From positions 425,051-489,050 of the forward strand of contig NW_004797474.1 of the NCBI RefSeq assembly GCF_000002075.1: 64,000 nucleotides of DNA, read 5' to 3'. Origin of the DNA: Aplysia californica (lineage: Eukaryota; Mollusca; Gastropoda; Aplysiida; Aplysiidae). Within the stretch, counting starts at the first letter, position 1. Each line of letters starts with the position of its first letter. Made by a program: the position numbers and the translations under genes. This document shows, one piece after another, positions 21,783 to 31,839 of this stretch. Under the pieces are notes generated by a model, which saw only the letters and a list, made by a program, of their open reading frames with translations, made no database searches and was not told the origin of the DNA.

Positions 21783-21955
21783 CAATTTTGTAAGAGTTTT
21801 ACGGCACTTGCAACGCAGTAAGGTCATATAAGTACCGAAGATTAGAGGTGTTACAAGAGAGTAACAAACACAAACAAGAAGAAGGAGAGAAAAGGACGAT
21901 AGATGTTTGATAGGAAAGAAGCAAACCACACCAGAGCACCCGTTAACCAATTTTG
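21783..21955 (-). mobile_element. SINE-B with 8-bp target duplication
   Basis: CAATTTTG flanks at 21783-21790 and 21948-21955. The element (minus strand) starts GGTTAACGGGTGCTCTGGTG and ends in the tail hairpin TACTTATATGACC...GCAAGTGCCGTAAAACTC. It sits in the third tandem unit. Confidence 0.85.
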
Positions 21956-22300
21956 AGTAATTGAAAAATAGCACATTAATGTAATAGTGGTAATTTTTTC
22001 ACGAAAAAAAAGTAAGACAAAGAGGAACAAACAAAAGAGGGAAAGACGAAAAGCAGGAACTGCCATTAATTGCACCCTCATCCCACCAAGATATTTGTTA
22101 CTGATTGGTTGAGTAGACAGGTTATGGTACCAAGAGGTTAATCTGTTCACGTATGGGCAAGAAATATGTGCAACAAACAGATTCTTCTAACATCAGCCTC
22201 TCATTGAAAGGAGGGACAGACATTTATAAAAATTTATCAGTTACTTGTAAACCTATAGTTTATCTTAATCTTTCATGATTTATTTATTAAAAAGCGGAAG

Positions 22301-22451
22301 GAGTTCCGCAGAGGGCCGGGCGACCAACAACACAAAACAGGGGATATTTTAAACTGGCCATACCCTAGCCCTAAACCTTAACCCTAACCAACCCTTGTAT
22401 AGTTTGTTCAGTGGACCTTGTCACGTTAAGTGCCGACCCTCTGCGGAACTC
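22301..22451. mobile_element. Small inverted-repeat element, 151 bp
   Basis: GAGTTCCGCAGAGGG at the left is repeated as CCCTCTGCGGAACTC at the right, and the similarity continues to ~19 bp. The interior contains CCCTAAACCTTAACCCTAACC, a telomere-like string. No target duplication was identified. Confidence 0.7.
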
Positions 22452-22999
22452 ATCCCTAAAATTCCATTCTTTTTGGAGCTTCTAAAATATAAAAAATGTG
22501 AATTCCTGAATTCAAATCAATCTATTAAAATGAGCCACGTAGTTTTTTTAAAGGGTGCATGTGACACAAGAACTTCTCGTTCTTCAAGGAGATATATTAT
22601 ATTATGCTTTGCATGCGTGTCCATAATTTTCAATTCATTAGTATATGTTTTCAGGAACCATTAGACAGGACCAGGACAGTTTTTGAGAGACAGAACCTAT
22701 AAATGTAAAAAGTTGACCCAATTGTAATTCTAAATTTGCAGTCATATCTCAAACCTTCAAATGCTCTAGGACATAGATTCTATGTTTGGCGGGTAAGTAA
22801 AGCTGAATTTAAAGACAATTATGCAAGTCCACTAACCTATGAGTATTAAAAAAATATACAAACAAGAATTTGATCAAATGCATTATGCAGAGAGACAGCT
22901 CAAGAGAAAGACAGAGAGAGGGGTGGGAAATGGGAGATTGAAAATATATGACAAACTCCGCGGTATCTTATTTGGGGGTTGGTGGGGAAGGGTGGGTTG

Positions 23000-23020
23000 A
23001 ATAACGAGATAGTACACAAC
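23000..23020. other. Right limit of recognisable tandem-unit homology lies nearby
   Basis: Homology to units 1 and 2 fades after about 22780; 22780-23020 is purine-rich with GAGA-like tracts and nothing else recognised. Confidence 0.4.
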
Positions 23021-23027
23021 CACGTGA

Positions 23028-23430
23028 TCATTGACCATGGTCATTGAGTGCATGGGAAAAACAAGACAAAGGGACTAATATTGACATGAGTAAGTATGCG
23101 CGTGTGGGGGGGGGGGTCGAAAAAGAAAGAGTGAAAGACAAAAAACAAACAGCGGACCTGAACAGCTTGCTCATCCTTTCATTTGGAATCGACGTGTCGT
23201 CTGGCAGTCTGGGTTTCATCAGGTCAATCACAGGGAACGGGAAGAAAGTGTCCAACGTTTTAACATTGGAAGAGCAGGCGCCTGGACTGTCACCACACTC
23301 CACACTCAGCAAACGCTGGCTTCGAACTGATTCATTTCTGAAATGCTCAAAAGCAAAACGTGCAGAGAACAAACTGTGTTCACTAAGCAGCTGTCTGCTG
23401 ATTGGCTGGTGGGCCCCCTTAATTTAGCCT
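23028..23430 (-). other. Possible minus-strand first exon with CCAAT box
   Basis: The minus strand carries an open stretch 23372-23028. Its middle part is not low-complexity: LLSVECGDSPGACSSNVK and PRLPDDTSIPNERMSKLF. A CCAATCAG box (AGCCAATCAG on the minus strand, plus 23397-23408) lies upstream of it. It could be the start of a gene reading towards the exon-like modules at 20.97 kb and below. The candidate donor TTCAG/GTCCGC is poor and no homology is recognised. Confidence 0.2.
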
Positions 23431-23638
23431 ACTCAGACCGAAGACGTCCATGACTCTGACTCACTTTTTTATTTTTAACCGATGATAATAATATCCTTTT
23501 TCGGTAATGATAGATCTAGTTCGTGAAAGCTCAACGAAAACGTGGTATGGCCCTGAGGAGAACTCACTGACTGATTTCATTTCCAATTATTACAGGAAGA
23601 CAACAATGTCTCAGGTTGTTATTGGGGTGTTTTTCCTC

Positions 23639-23655
23639 TCCCCCCCCCCCCCCCC
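23639..23655. repeat. C homopolymer
   Basis: A run of 17 C; likely to be length-polymorphic or a sequencing weak spot. Confidence 0.9.
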
Positions 23656-24047
23656 AAACCACCATTTTGTCGAAGAAAAAAAACCTCTTATTATTACAAC
23701 AGTTTAGCTCAGCGAAACGCAAGTGTAATATGTTTTAGGAACACACAGAGCTACACACTGTCAATTTGGAAGAAAAGATTTTTGTACGGTGGGGTGGGTG
23801 TGTGTGCGCTGGTAGAAACACGGGTCGTGGAGGGAGGAAGAAATAAAAACAGTTTTGTTTATGAAGGAACACATTCCGTCCACCCCAATATTATTCTTGA
23901 AAGAAATCTCATCGTTGCTCTCTCGCTCTCGCTGCCTTCTCTCTGTCTCTCTCTAGATCTAGTTCTATTTATCTATCTATCTATCTATCACTTTATCACT
24001 TTATCTATCTGTCTATACATGTATATTTATATAAATAATTTATTAGT

Positions 24048-24168
24048 TGTTGTGTAAGATCATGATTTATCCTACGAGTGAAATTGCCAAGTTGTAATCA
24101 CGAGTTTCAACGAGTGATTACAACGGGCAATTTCACAAGTAGGATAAATCATGGTCTAACACCACAAC
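24048..24168. repeat. Hairpin element (~55-bp arms)
   Basis: GTTGTGTAAGATCATGATTT and ATCCTACGAGTGAAATTGCC on the left match the reverse complement of the right arm GGCAATTTCACAAGTAGGAT, AAATCATGGTCTAACACCAC. The loop is about 12 bp around GAGTTTCAACGAG. A small foldback or MITE is likely. Confidence 0.75.
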
Positions 24169-25179
24169 GAGTGTAATAATTTTTTATACCATACTGATGT
24201 CAGCTGGCGAAATACATCCGTACCAACAAAGTTCAAAGGGCCCGTCAATTGGACAAGAGGATCTATTCTAGAGTCTCACATGAAAACATTTTCATGCCCG
24301 TCGAAGTCAGATTGAGAATTGGGGAAAATCTGGATTGTTTTCCTTTACTTTTAGCCACGCTAATTTACAAGTTGTGCTATCCGTGTGTCTCCCTCCGCGA
24401 AACAAACCCCAAACAAAACTATCATAACGTAAATATAAGCAAAGTAATCAGAAAACGTACGATTCAAAAGTTGAAAGAAACTGCATTAATATGAATCTAA
24501 ATCTAGCATGTTGTTTGTTAGAATAGAGATGACTTTGATTTTGATTTCAAACTTCGTAACCAAAACAAACCAAAGGCAAAGAGTTAGATTCTATTCTCTA
24601 GATCTAGAAATCTAGATCTAGATCTAGAAGAAATCTAGACTCTAGATCTAAAAATCTAGATCTAGATTCTAGATCTTAGATCTAATGCATTGCTTTAAAT
24701 TGGTCAAAGATGAAAAAAGGCTTTTTTAACAACACAAGTTGTCAAGCTACTTGGATATTGATGTGCTAATTCTAAATATTTTATTAGATATCTAGTTTTT
24801 GTCTATCGATTTCCGATATTCTGGATTTCTTAAGGGGAGGTAAGAATATCAGAATAACAGGGAAGTAATTGTTATTATTTCCCCAAAAAAGTAATTATCC
24901 AAGAGTGTTATGCTCGTATATTGACTATCATATTTATCAATTACATATTGTTTTAAAGTTTAATCTTCTTTCATTTATATAGTTGATCATTTAGTATTTG
25001 TAGTGGTAGAATTAATGTAAACGAATATTCAAAAGGCAACGCAAGTGATCTAAACAGTGGCTTTTTTATTGTTTGATAAAGTGACTACAAAATTTCAAAA
25101 CTCTGTAAATCTTACATGATCATTTCATTTATTCAAGCTGATATAGGCCAGAGACCTAGGGTGACCTAGGGTCTAGATC

Positions 25180-25946
25180 TAGATCTAGATTCTAAGACTC
25201 CTGTGTTCCTGATTGATGTTCAAGATTGCTGTTACAAGTTTCCAGTCACGACCTACTACAGTCCGTAACATTGGCGACGAGGATGGGATCTACTACGTGC
25301 TAGCAAGATCAAGACCCTGTTGAAACCTGCACAGCCAAGCCTGCTCTACCCAGCGCAGCCAATCCCAGCCGACTGGTCCAGATACAAGCCTTCAACGAAG
25401 CAAGAAAGCCTTCCTAAACCTGGGAAAGCAACAAGCCAAGCTGCCTGCCTCTGCCACAAGTCTTAAACGAAGCAAGAAAGCCTTCCTAAACCTGGGGAAG
25501 CAACAAGCCAAGCTGCCTGCCTCTGCAACAAGCCTTCAACGAAGCAACAAAGCTTTCCCAAGCCTTGGGAAGCGACACAGGAGTCTGGTCAAACATCGAG
25601 AGGACAGCTTGGTGAGAAATAATTGTTCGTATACGGTTCACGTTACGATAAGTCTACGGAGACTTATCGGTCCGCTTATTGTCGAAAGTTTGCGCACGTT
25701 TCGCTTATCGTCTCGACTTTCTCCCCCCGGAGTTGGTCAAATGTTGGTCCTTCTTAGGACAAAACAGCGAGAAAAGTGAAGCGTGTCAAAAGGCCGATCA
25801 ACGTCTCGTGCTGTTCGCTGTTCTTCTAAGAACAGAACACCGAGAAAACGTGAACCGTAAAACGTAACTTTGGCGACGTAACAAAGCTGCTACCAGTCAG
25901 AGACCAGTCGTCATATTTCTCTCACATTCACAGGAAGACGTTTCAT
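25180..25946 (+). mobile_element. Possible LTR-retrotransposon leader fossil (Ty3-like), cut by the gap
   Basis: A CGTAACA end followed by TTGGCGACGAGGATGGGA resembles an LTR 3' edge plus the leader start of many Ty3-type elements. The LTR's left edge is not defined, and the right part is lost in the assembly gap. No coding region is visible. Treated as a broken fragment; identification is weak. Confidence 0.25.
25384..25560. repeat. 72-bp tandem repeat, ~2.4 copies
   Basis: ACAAGYCTTMAACGAAGCA starts at 25384, 25456 and 25528; each unit contains AAAGCCTTCCTAAACCTGG and AGCTGCCTGCCTCTGC. Confidence 0.9.
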
Positions 25947-26046
25947 NNNNNNNNNNNNNNNNNNNNNNNNNNNNNNNNNNNNNNNNNNNNNNNNNNNNNN
26001 NNNNNNNNNNNNNNNNNNNNNNNNNNNNNNNNNNNNNNNNNNNNNN
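25947..26046. other. Assembly gap (100 N)
   Basis: Exactly 100 N, the usual placeholder for a gap of unknown length. Sequences on the two sides do not belong to one recognisable element. Confidence 0.99.
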
Positions 26047-26056
26047 TATATATAAT

Positions 26057-26250
26057 ATGGAAGTTGTTAGGGGACTGTGTAGTCCCCAAGCGCTGCTTTG
26101 TGCACTGGGGGGACTGCAAATAAACACACCCACACACCAAGTTGTCGGCGATGGAACCAGCCTTGCATCGCCTAATGACGTCGGCAAAGCGGGCCCGCCA
26201 CGGCGTGGGACAAAAGCCCAAATAAGAAGGATTGCAATACCTTGGAAGTA
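26057..26250 (+). repeat. Unnamed dispersed repeat, ~195 bp
   Basis: Begins GGAAGTTGTTAGGGGACTGT, then GTAGTCCCCAAGCGCTGCTT. It ends AAGCCCAAATAAGAAGGATT. Same family as 4605-4830 (opposite orientation) and the fragment at 3860-3935. The start can form a GGGGACT/AGTCCCC hairpin. Confidence 0.7.
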
Positions 26251-26283
26251 GAGAATCGTTGGTAGTACAGTGGCTGCAGCATT

Positions 26284-26430
26284 CAACGAGGTCAAATTCA
26301 ACGAGAAGTCGGTTCCAACGAGGCAATTCTTAACCCCGATTTTCCTCTACATATCTTTGTAAATGAACGTCGGCTCCAACGAGGTTGCAAACAGACCGAA
26401 GTCGCTTTCAACGAGGTCGCAATGACCAAA
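26284..26430. repeat. Cluster of CAACGAGG motifs
   Basis: TTCAACGAGGTC-like 9-12-mers occur five times in 150 bp, and twice more at 26973-27005. Spacing is irregular. Confidence 0.55.
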
Positions 26431-27055
26431 TAAAAGCAATTAGCGCCCCAAAAGCAAAGCATTTTTCTCCTTTCTCTCCTTCTCACGCGAAGCACAAGGC
26501 CCATCCTCGATTCCTAACACATTGTATTGCTAGATCTAGTGTGCCTCCTAATATGGGCCTCAAAGCCAAGAGGATGAGCGAGGGTTAGCCTGCGGTAGGG
26601 ATGGGAGGGGTGGAAAACGATGCAGGCTGTGTGAAACTGGACGAACTCTGGATTGGTAGGTCTAAATCACGACCTTCATTTTTTTCAATTTTCTTTTCTT
26701 CACCTGATCAGCGTGTTTACTGAATCCAAGTTCCCGCCTTTACTTTATGTTGATCTAGGCCTAGATGTGAGTGGGTATGTTTCCACAAGAGAAGTGTCCG
26801 CAAAAAAATTGTAATTAAAAATGCAGAAATGACGGTCAGAATACAGCTCAAACACGCGCACACTGATGCTGTTTGAGATTTTCGTCATCAGGGGGAACAA
26901 CTGTTTTAATTACAGGTATTGGTACATCGTGTAATTTAATAACTTGTCTCCTTTCTTTTCTTTAGCCATAGTCACGTTCAACGAGAGGTCAGATCCAACG
27001 AGGAGAACAAGCCGGTCCCGGTAACTTTATTGAATGCGACACCCACTGTACTAAT
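26431..27055. other. Spacer, nothing recognised
   Basis: Mixed composition; no coding, RNA or repeat structure beyond two CAACGAGG motifs near its end. Confidence 0.4.
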
Positions 27056-27065
27056 ACATGTACTA

Positions 27066-27596
27066 GGGGGGCTCTCGTGGCCTAGAGGTTAAGGTGTTGG
27101 CCTCTCATTCAAAGGTCCCGGGTTCGATTCCGGGTAGCGACCAAAAAATTTTCTTCTCTAAAATTGTCTCCTTTCACATCCTTTCCTGATCTCTAACAAT
27201 GTTCTGTTGTCTGCTTTCATTTCCACTTTCTGCCCCCACCCCCTCACCTCCTTTGCCCCCTCCTCTGGGCTCCTGACTCTTTCTGCAGTCTTTCTACTGC
27301 TACTCCTTGGCTCCCCCTAAATGATGTCTTTCTGCCACACCCCTGATCTTCTGGTAGGAAAGATCTACACCTAGCCTTCTCGGACAAGGGCGAAAAATCT
27401 CGGAGGGCCCGTGTGCAAGTTGCGCACGTTAAAGATCCCTTGGTGGTCTAAAATCGATAAGAGTAGGCTTCGGCCGCCACCCGGGCAAAATTCAAAATTT
27501 CCTACCAACGAAAAAGTATTAGGTGTGTCCCGCACGCTCATATGACCTTATGCAGTTGCGAGCGCCGTAAAACCCTATACTAAACAAACAAACAAA
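27066..27596 (+). mobile_element. SINE-A, full-length 531-bp tRNA-headed copy with target duplication
   Basis: The head GGGGGCTCTCGTGGCCTAGA... contains a pol III A box (TGGCCTAGAGGTTAAGG) and B box (GGGTTCGATTCC), and folds like a tRNA. It is followed by a ~400-bp body and the 3' hairpin tail CGCTCATATGACCTTATGC / AGTTGCGAGCGCCGTAAAAC. ACATGTACTA flanks both ends (27056-27065 and 27597-27606). The length and three-part layout resemble V-SINE-type elements known from molluscs, but I cannot confirm membership. Confidence 0.9.
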
Positions 27597-27606
27597 ACAT
27601 GTACTA

Positions 27607-28312
27607 GGCCTACTACTAGATCTAGAGGGTAACATATTAGATTTTACTCTATAGAAACAAACATCCTGTACAGTCTATTATCAAAAAGATCTGGACGGAA
27701 GAAAAAAACAATTCATAGGAGGACATAAGCCGAAAATATACTAAGCCTTGTTTGAAGACAACAAACTGACGAACAAAATGCAGAGTCGTTACAAATAAAA
27801 CAAAGAATTAATTATGGATAGGCCCATATACAAGTCCTGCTTGCAGACGTTGTCTAAAGACAACCGGGTTTTATTGTCGCATGCAGCATTCTATCCGGTA
27901 AGAGCGGCCGATCCTAGATAAATTAATCATCGCTCTCGCCGGGAAATGAAAAATAAAATTCTAAAATGTCAAAAATTGCATCAAATCATATCTTTAAACT
28001 TTAAGGTTAGATTTGAGCTCAGCGTACTCGCAAACACCTGACAGCGGCGGGATTTGCGATATCCAGCGTACTATGACTTTGGTTTTTTTTTGTTTGTTCA
28101 TAATTAATTAACAAGTCTGGTGAGCACGTGTGTATCACCACCTTATTTGCAAATACAACAGCAATGCTAATCGTTGTTTCTTTGACGGCGCCGTGTATCA
28201 AATGAAGTCAGTCCCTGAAGGCGACGGAATGGCGGGTGCCGTAGTGTTATGTAGTCTCTTTAGTCTTTTACATCCTTCAACCGCTTTCAATTTGCAGACT
28301 CGCCTGTTATAG
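27607..28312. other. Spacer, nothing recognised
   Basis: AT-rich, short TAGATC bits; no convincing gene structure on either strand. Confidence 0.4.
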
Positions 28313-28317
28313 TTGGT

Positions 28318-28575
28318 CAGTTTCAACAAGTATGAAAAACTGTTTGGCAGCGTGGACATGGAAGCATTATGGAAGCTTATGAGACACTACGGAACCCAAG
28401 TGAAACAAGTTAACTTGGCATTACCAACTTTTAAAAAAAGAATTAAGTGTCATTTTTATGAAGTTAACGTACACCATTCGGAACATTTCCGGGTTCCGAA
28501 AAGAGTAAAACTGTACAGGGATGCCTTTCTCTTACTTTTTCTTTGTACAAATTACTAACTGGATTATGGGGAAGA
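28318..28575 (+). pseudogene. Decayed LINE reverse-transcriptase fragment
   Basis: The frame shows FGSVDMEALWKLMRHYGT, which matches the motif-A region of RTE/CR1-like LINE reverse transcriptases (FDSVDREALWKLMRHYGIP). It is followed by a degraded stretch where VKTGVRQGC-type motif B would be (here FRVPKRVKLYRDA), and FLLLFL. Only ~80 residues remain. Confidence 0.6.
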
Positions 28576-28934
28576 CACAAAAAGAAAATGAAATGATCCA
28601 GTGGGCCTTATGGCATTTTGCTAATTACCTAGGCTTGTTGTTGCTAAACACCCAGAGATAGACGCACAAGAAAACAGATCGATGATCTCAGCTGAACTAG
28701 GAGTGTAGGCTCCTGTCCATAATCAGCAATTCTACAATGTTTATGTCTGAAATAACAACAGAGGAACCATATAGGTGTCTACATTAGGAAAGCATACCAC
28801 TTAAGAGGTCGAAGATTTTACTTAGGCCTATGTAGAAAGTATAATTGACACAAAGGGGCGAATCGAACAAAGAAAGGAGATTCGTCCAACTGAAACAAGT
28901 GCGCAGATTTTCTCTGTTACTGTACCAACAAATT

Positions 28935-29240
28935 GAGAACGTTAACAGGGAAAACAGCGGTAAACAAAAATAAACAATCCTCCTCCACTAAAAAACAAAA
29001 ACAAAAACAACCCAACAAAAAACAACACCAACAACAAAAATCCCAACAACAGCAAAGAAAAAACAACTAACAAACAAGAACAACAACAACAACAACAGAA
29101 AAAAGCAACAACTACAGAAAAAAAGCAACAACAACCCCCCCCCCCCCCCACTAAAAAACCACCACCACCAACAACAACAACCCCCACTCCAAAAACAAAA
29201 CAAACAACAACAACAAAACAAACAACAACAAAATCGAACA
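28935..29240. repeat. AAC-rich low-complexity tract with C-run
   Basis: Imperfect CAA/AAC repeats, a C homopolymer at 29136-29149, and AAAACAAAC units. Long minus-strand frames are artefacts. Confidence 0.9.
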
Positions 29241-29392
29241 AACAACTAAATAAATACATTGTAGACACTGTAGATTCCCGATTTTTCTTCTTCAATTATT
29301 GAACTATATTTCCAAAAACGACTAAACCGAAGAAAATACTGGCGGCATTCCCGCAGATTTCAGTTTAAACAGACCACTGTTTTGAACGAGCG

Positions 29393-29506
<114 letters not shown>

Positions 29507-29591
29507 TGAGTGTGGTTAGACGATCGTTCAAGTGGTGACCCCCATCACTTTTCACTTTTCTTCTAAAACTAGCATAAGCATTTTATTTTTG

Positions 29592-29765
29592 TCGTGGCCG
29601 CGCGGCCACGATTTTTGGCCTTTTTTGGTCCGCGAATCGCGGCCGCGATTTTTTCATCTTTCCCAAAAAAAAAAAAAAAAAAAAAGTCGAGGAATAAAAA
29701 AAAAACACGAAAAAAACCGGGGTATAAAAAAGGACCAAAAAGTATTTAAAAAAAAAGAAACCGGG
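29592..29765. repeat. GC palindrome followed by A-rich tract
   Basis: A perfect 20-bp palindrome (TCGTGGCCGCGCGGCCACGA, 29592-29611) is followed by CGCGAATCGCGGCCGCGA and then runs of A (29666-29684 and later). Confidence 0.8.
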
Positions 29766-29955
29766 CCTCTTATTTTTAGAAATTTTTTAAAAACTTCCCC
29801 TTCACTTCATCTCTTTCTCACTTGTTGACACCACGTTAATTTGTTATTTTCATGTGAAGAATATTATATTAGGGACCATTCACAAATGACGTCAGCACAG
29901 AGGGAGAAGCGGGTGCTCAGTGAAAAGTTGACAAAATTTATTAAAGTTGATATTG

Positions 29956-30009
29956 GGGGGGGGGGGGGTCTCTACACAATTTACGTCAACCATGATACTC
30001 TAAAAAGTT

Positions 30010-30040
<31 letters not shown>
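29956..30040. repeat. Two G homopolymers
   Basis: G runs at about 29956-29967 and 30012-30040; potential G-quadruplex or polymerase artefact. Confidence 0.85.
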
Positions 30041-30089
30041 AGAAAAGAAAGGAAGAAAAAATATTATAGACCACATTTTTTTGGCCTAA

Positions 30090-31240
30090 GATATACACAG
30101 TTAAATTGGACCATGAATTATAATTTGACAGTTCAGGAATTTCTTTGTTGTATTCTTTAATAAACATTAGTTTTTATTTTGAAAAAATAATTAAATATAG
30201 ATCAAAGATAAAAATATAAAATGCATCCTGTACAGATAAAGATATGAGGCATTATGAAAATACATGTAGATTTACGTGTTAGCTGACAGTGACTATAGAC
30301 AGGTTTAATGATAGATTCTAAATATTACTGATGAAATTATACGATGTTCTGTTCCAGACAGTCTTGGCAAGAAAGGTGATCTCCAAGTAATGCGGGCTTT
30401 TCCCACTCTGACGGCAATTGCTCAATTCGCCGGGCTGGGTGACGTCACAGCTGAGTGTGCGATACGAAAGCACGCATCGTGACAGCAGCTGGTAACAACA
30501 ACTTAGTGAGCCAGCGAGATATACTGAGATTTAGGAACGAGTTTCTGTGGTTCGACAACACATCGGCGAGCTCTTACTGTCTCTTTGAGCTTATTATTTT
30601 AAATAGGAAAAGTGCTATAATAAACGTTGATAAATATTAATTTGGATTTACTTGAAACTGAATACGAACTATTATCAGCAGCCAACAATCTCTGGTCCAC
30701 TACGGCTGACTAAAAGTGCCCTGTTAACGAACCGCGCCTGAATACAGGGCCAATATAATATTGGTGTCCAGAGAAGAACTTACTCACTCAGACAAACTTG
30801 AACGGCACCGTATAATCAATCAGTAAATGATATTATCAGGCCCTTTTTTAAGCAACATATTATGCATGCTTTTAAGTCGTGTTCCTCTGTCGTTTACAAT
30901 TCAACCCCTCCGCCCCCTTTTGTATCAATGCTCATATTCTGGCTGTTTTAGTTTCTAAAAATGTGTATGATGCAAAACGCGCATGGGGCCTTTTACTTTT
31001 TTAAAATAGGCCAAACAGAAGCAGACAGTCTTGGCGGGTTTGATTTGTTTCCCACGCAAACCCTTGACAAATGAATTGTTTTAGGCTTAGCCTAGCCGAG
31101 GCTATAATCGAAGAAAACACGACATAAAACCCTGAGTGATCTCCTGCATGTTAAAAGAAAGGATAGAATTTGATTAAAATTGCTTTGGATGTAAAATTAA
31201 AGAGAGTGAATATTGAAATACACGCATTGAATTTTTAAAA
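30090..31240. other. Spacer; isolated CRE-like site only
   Basis: GTGACGTCAC at about 30440 is a perfect CRE core, but no exon or transcription unit could be tied to it. Confidence 0.35.
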
Positions 31241-31249
31241 TAATGATGA

Positions 31250-31259
31250 TGATAGTAAC

Positions 31260-31315
<56 letters not shown>

Positions 31316-31345
31316 TAATTTAAAAAATAGTAATAATAATGATAA
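31250..31345. repeat. AAT microsatellite
   Basis: Run of AAT units, interrupted near the right end. Confidence 0.95.
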
Positions 31346-31839
31346 TGTGTCATTTGTAACCAGCTTCTATCAATTCTAATCTGTTATCGACAGCCCCCCT
31401 CGATGGACCATAATTACAAAATACCTTACCCTAAAGTGTCCATTTCGATGAATGGCCTCATTGGCAAGGCAGAGGCCTGGCCAGGCCAAGGCCTAGGAGG
31501 CCTTGGCTTGGCTACCCTAAAAATAACCTAGAGTCAAAACATTTTCTTTTTTTAAAATACGCCTGGTAGGTTAGGCCTGATATCAATATAAATTGTAAGA
31601 AAAGATGAGACCAGCTTTTGAAATAAAGGTTTTAAAAAACATGGATTTATCAACCGAAATCAGGAAACCAACAGCGGAAATTAATTTATTCTCGTCTCTT
31701 TACGGAAATTGATTTTACGAAATAATCTTTAATCTCGTTTTAGCTAAATTTGCAAAATGAACAACTTTTGAGATAATTTTATATCATATTAATAATATGA
31801 ATTACAAACAAAAGTAGATTATGCAATAATTTTTGCAGT

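Larger units (their letters stand above)
7911..22780. repeat. Tandem array of three ~2.1-2.2 kb units
   Basis: Unit 1 is 7911-9553 plus 18261-18850 (split by the LINE), unit 2 is 18851-20993, unit 3 is 20994 to ~22780. Outside the inverted-repeat elements the units share diverged sequence: CATTCATGTTGAAGCATCTA at 8670 against CATTCATGCTGGGGCATCTA near 19638; GCATGTGACACAGAAAG in units 1 and 2 with GCATGTGACACAAGAAC in unit 3; TACTGATCAATAAGAC just after the LINE and near 20410. Starts are ~2226 bp (LINE removed) and ~2143 bp apart. Divergence is high enough that the duplication is much older than the LINE. Confidence 0.75.

Noticed and set aside
22360-22405. Telomere or chromosome end
   Set aside because: Only a short degenerate CCCTAA-like string inside a small inverted-repeat element.
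27066-27145. tRNA gene
   Set aside because: It is the head of SINE-A, bounded with the rest of the element by one target duplication.
28942-29295. Val/Cys/Phe-rich minus-strand frame resembling membrane protein
   Set aside because: Composition effect of AAC/CAA low-complexity DNA.
30440-30450. CRE promoter for a gene at 30455-30640
   Set aside because: The short frame there has no similarity, no splice signals and biased composition.
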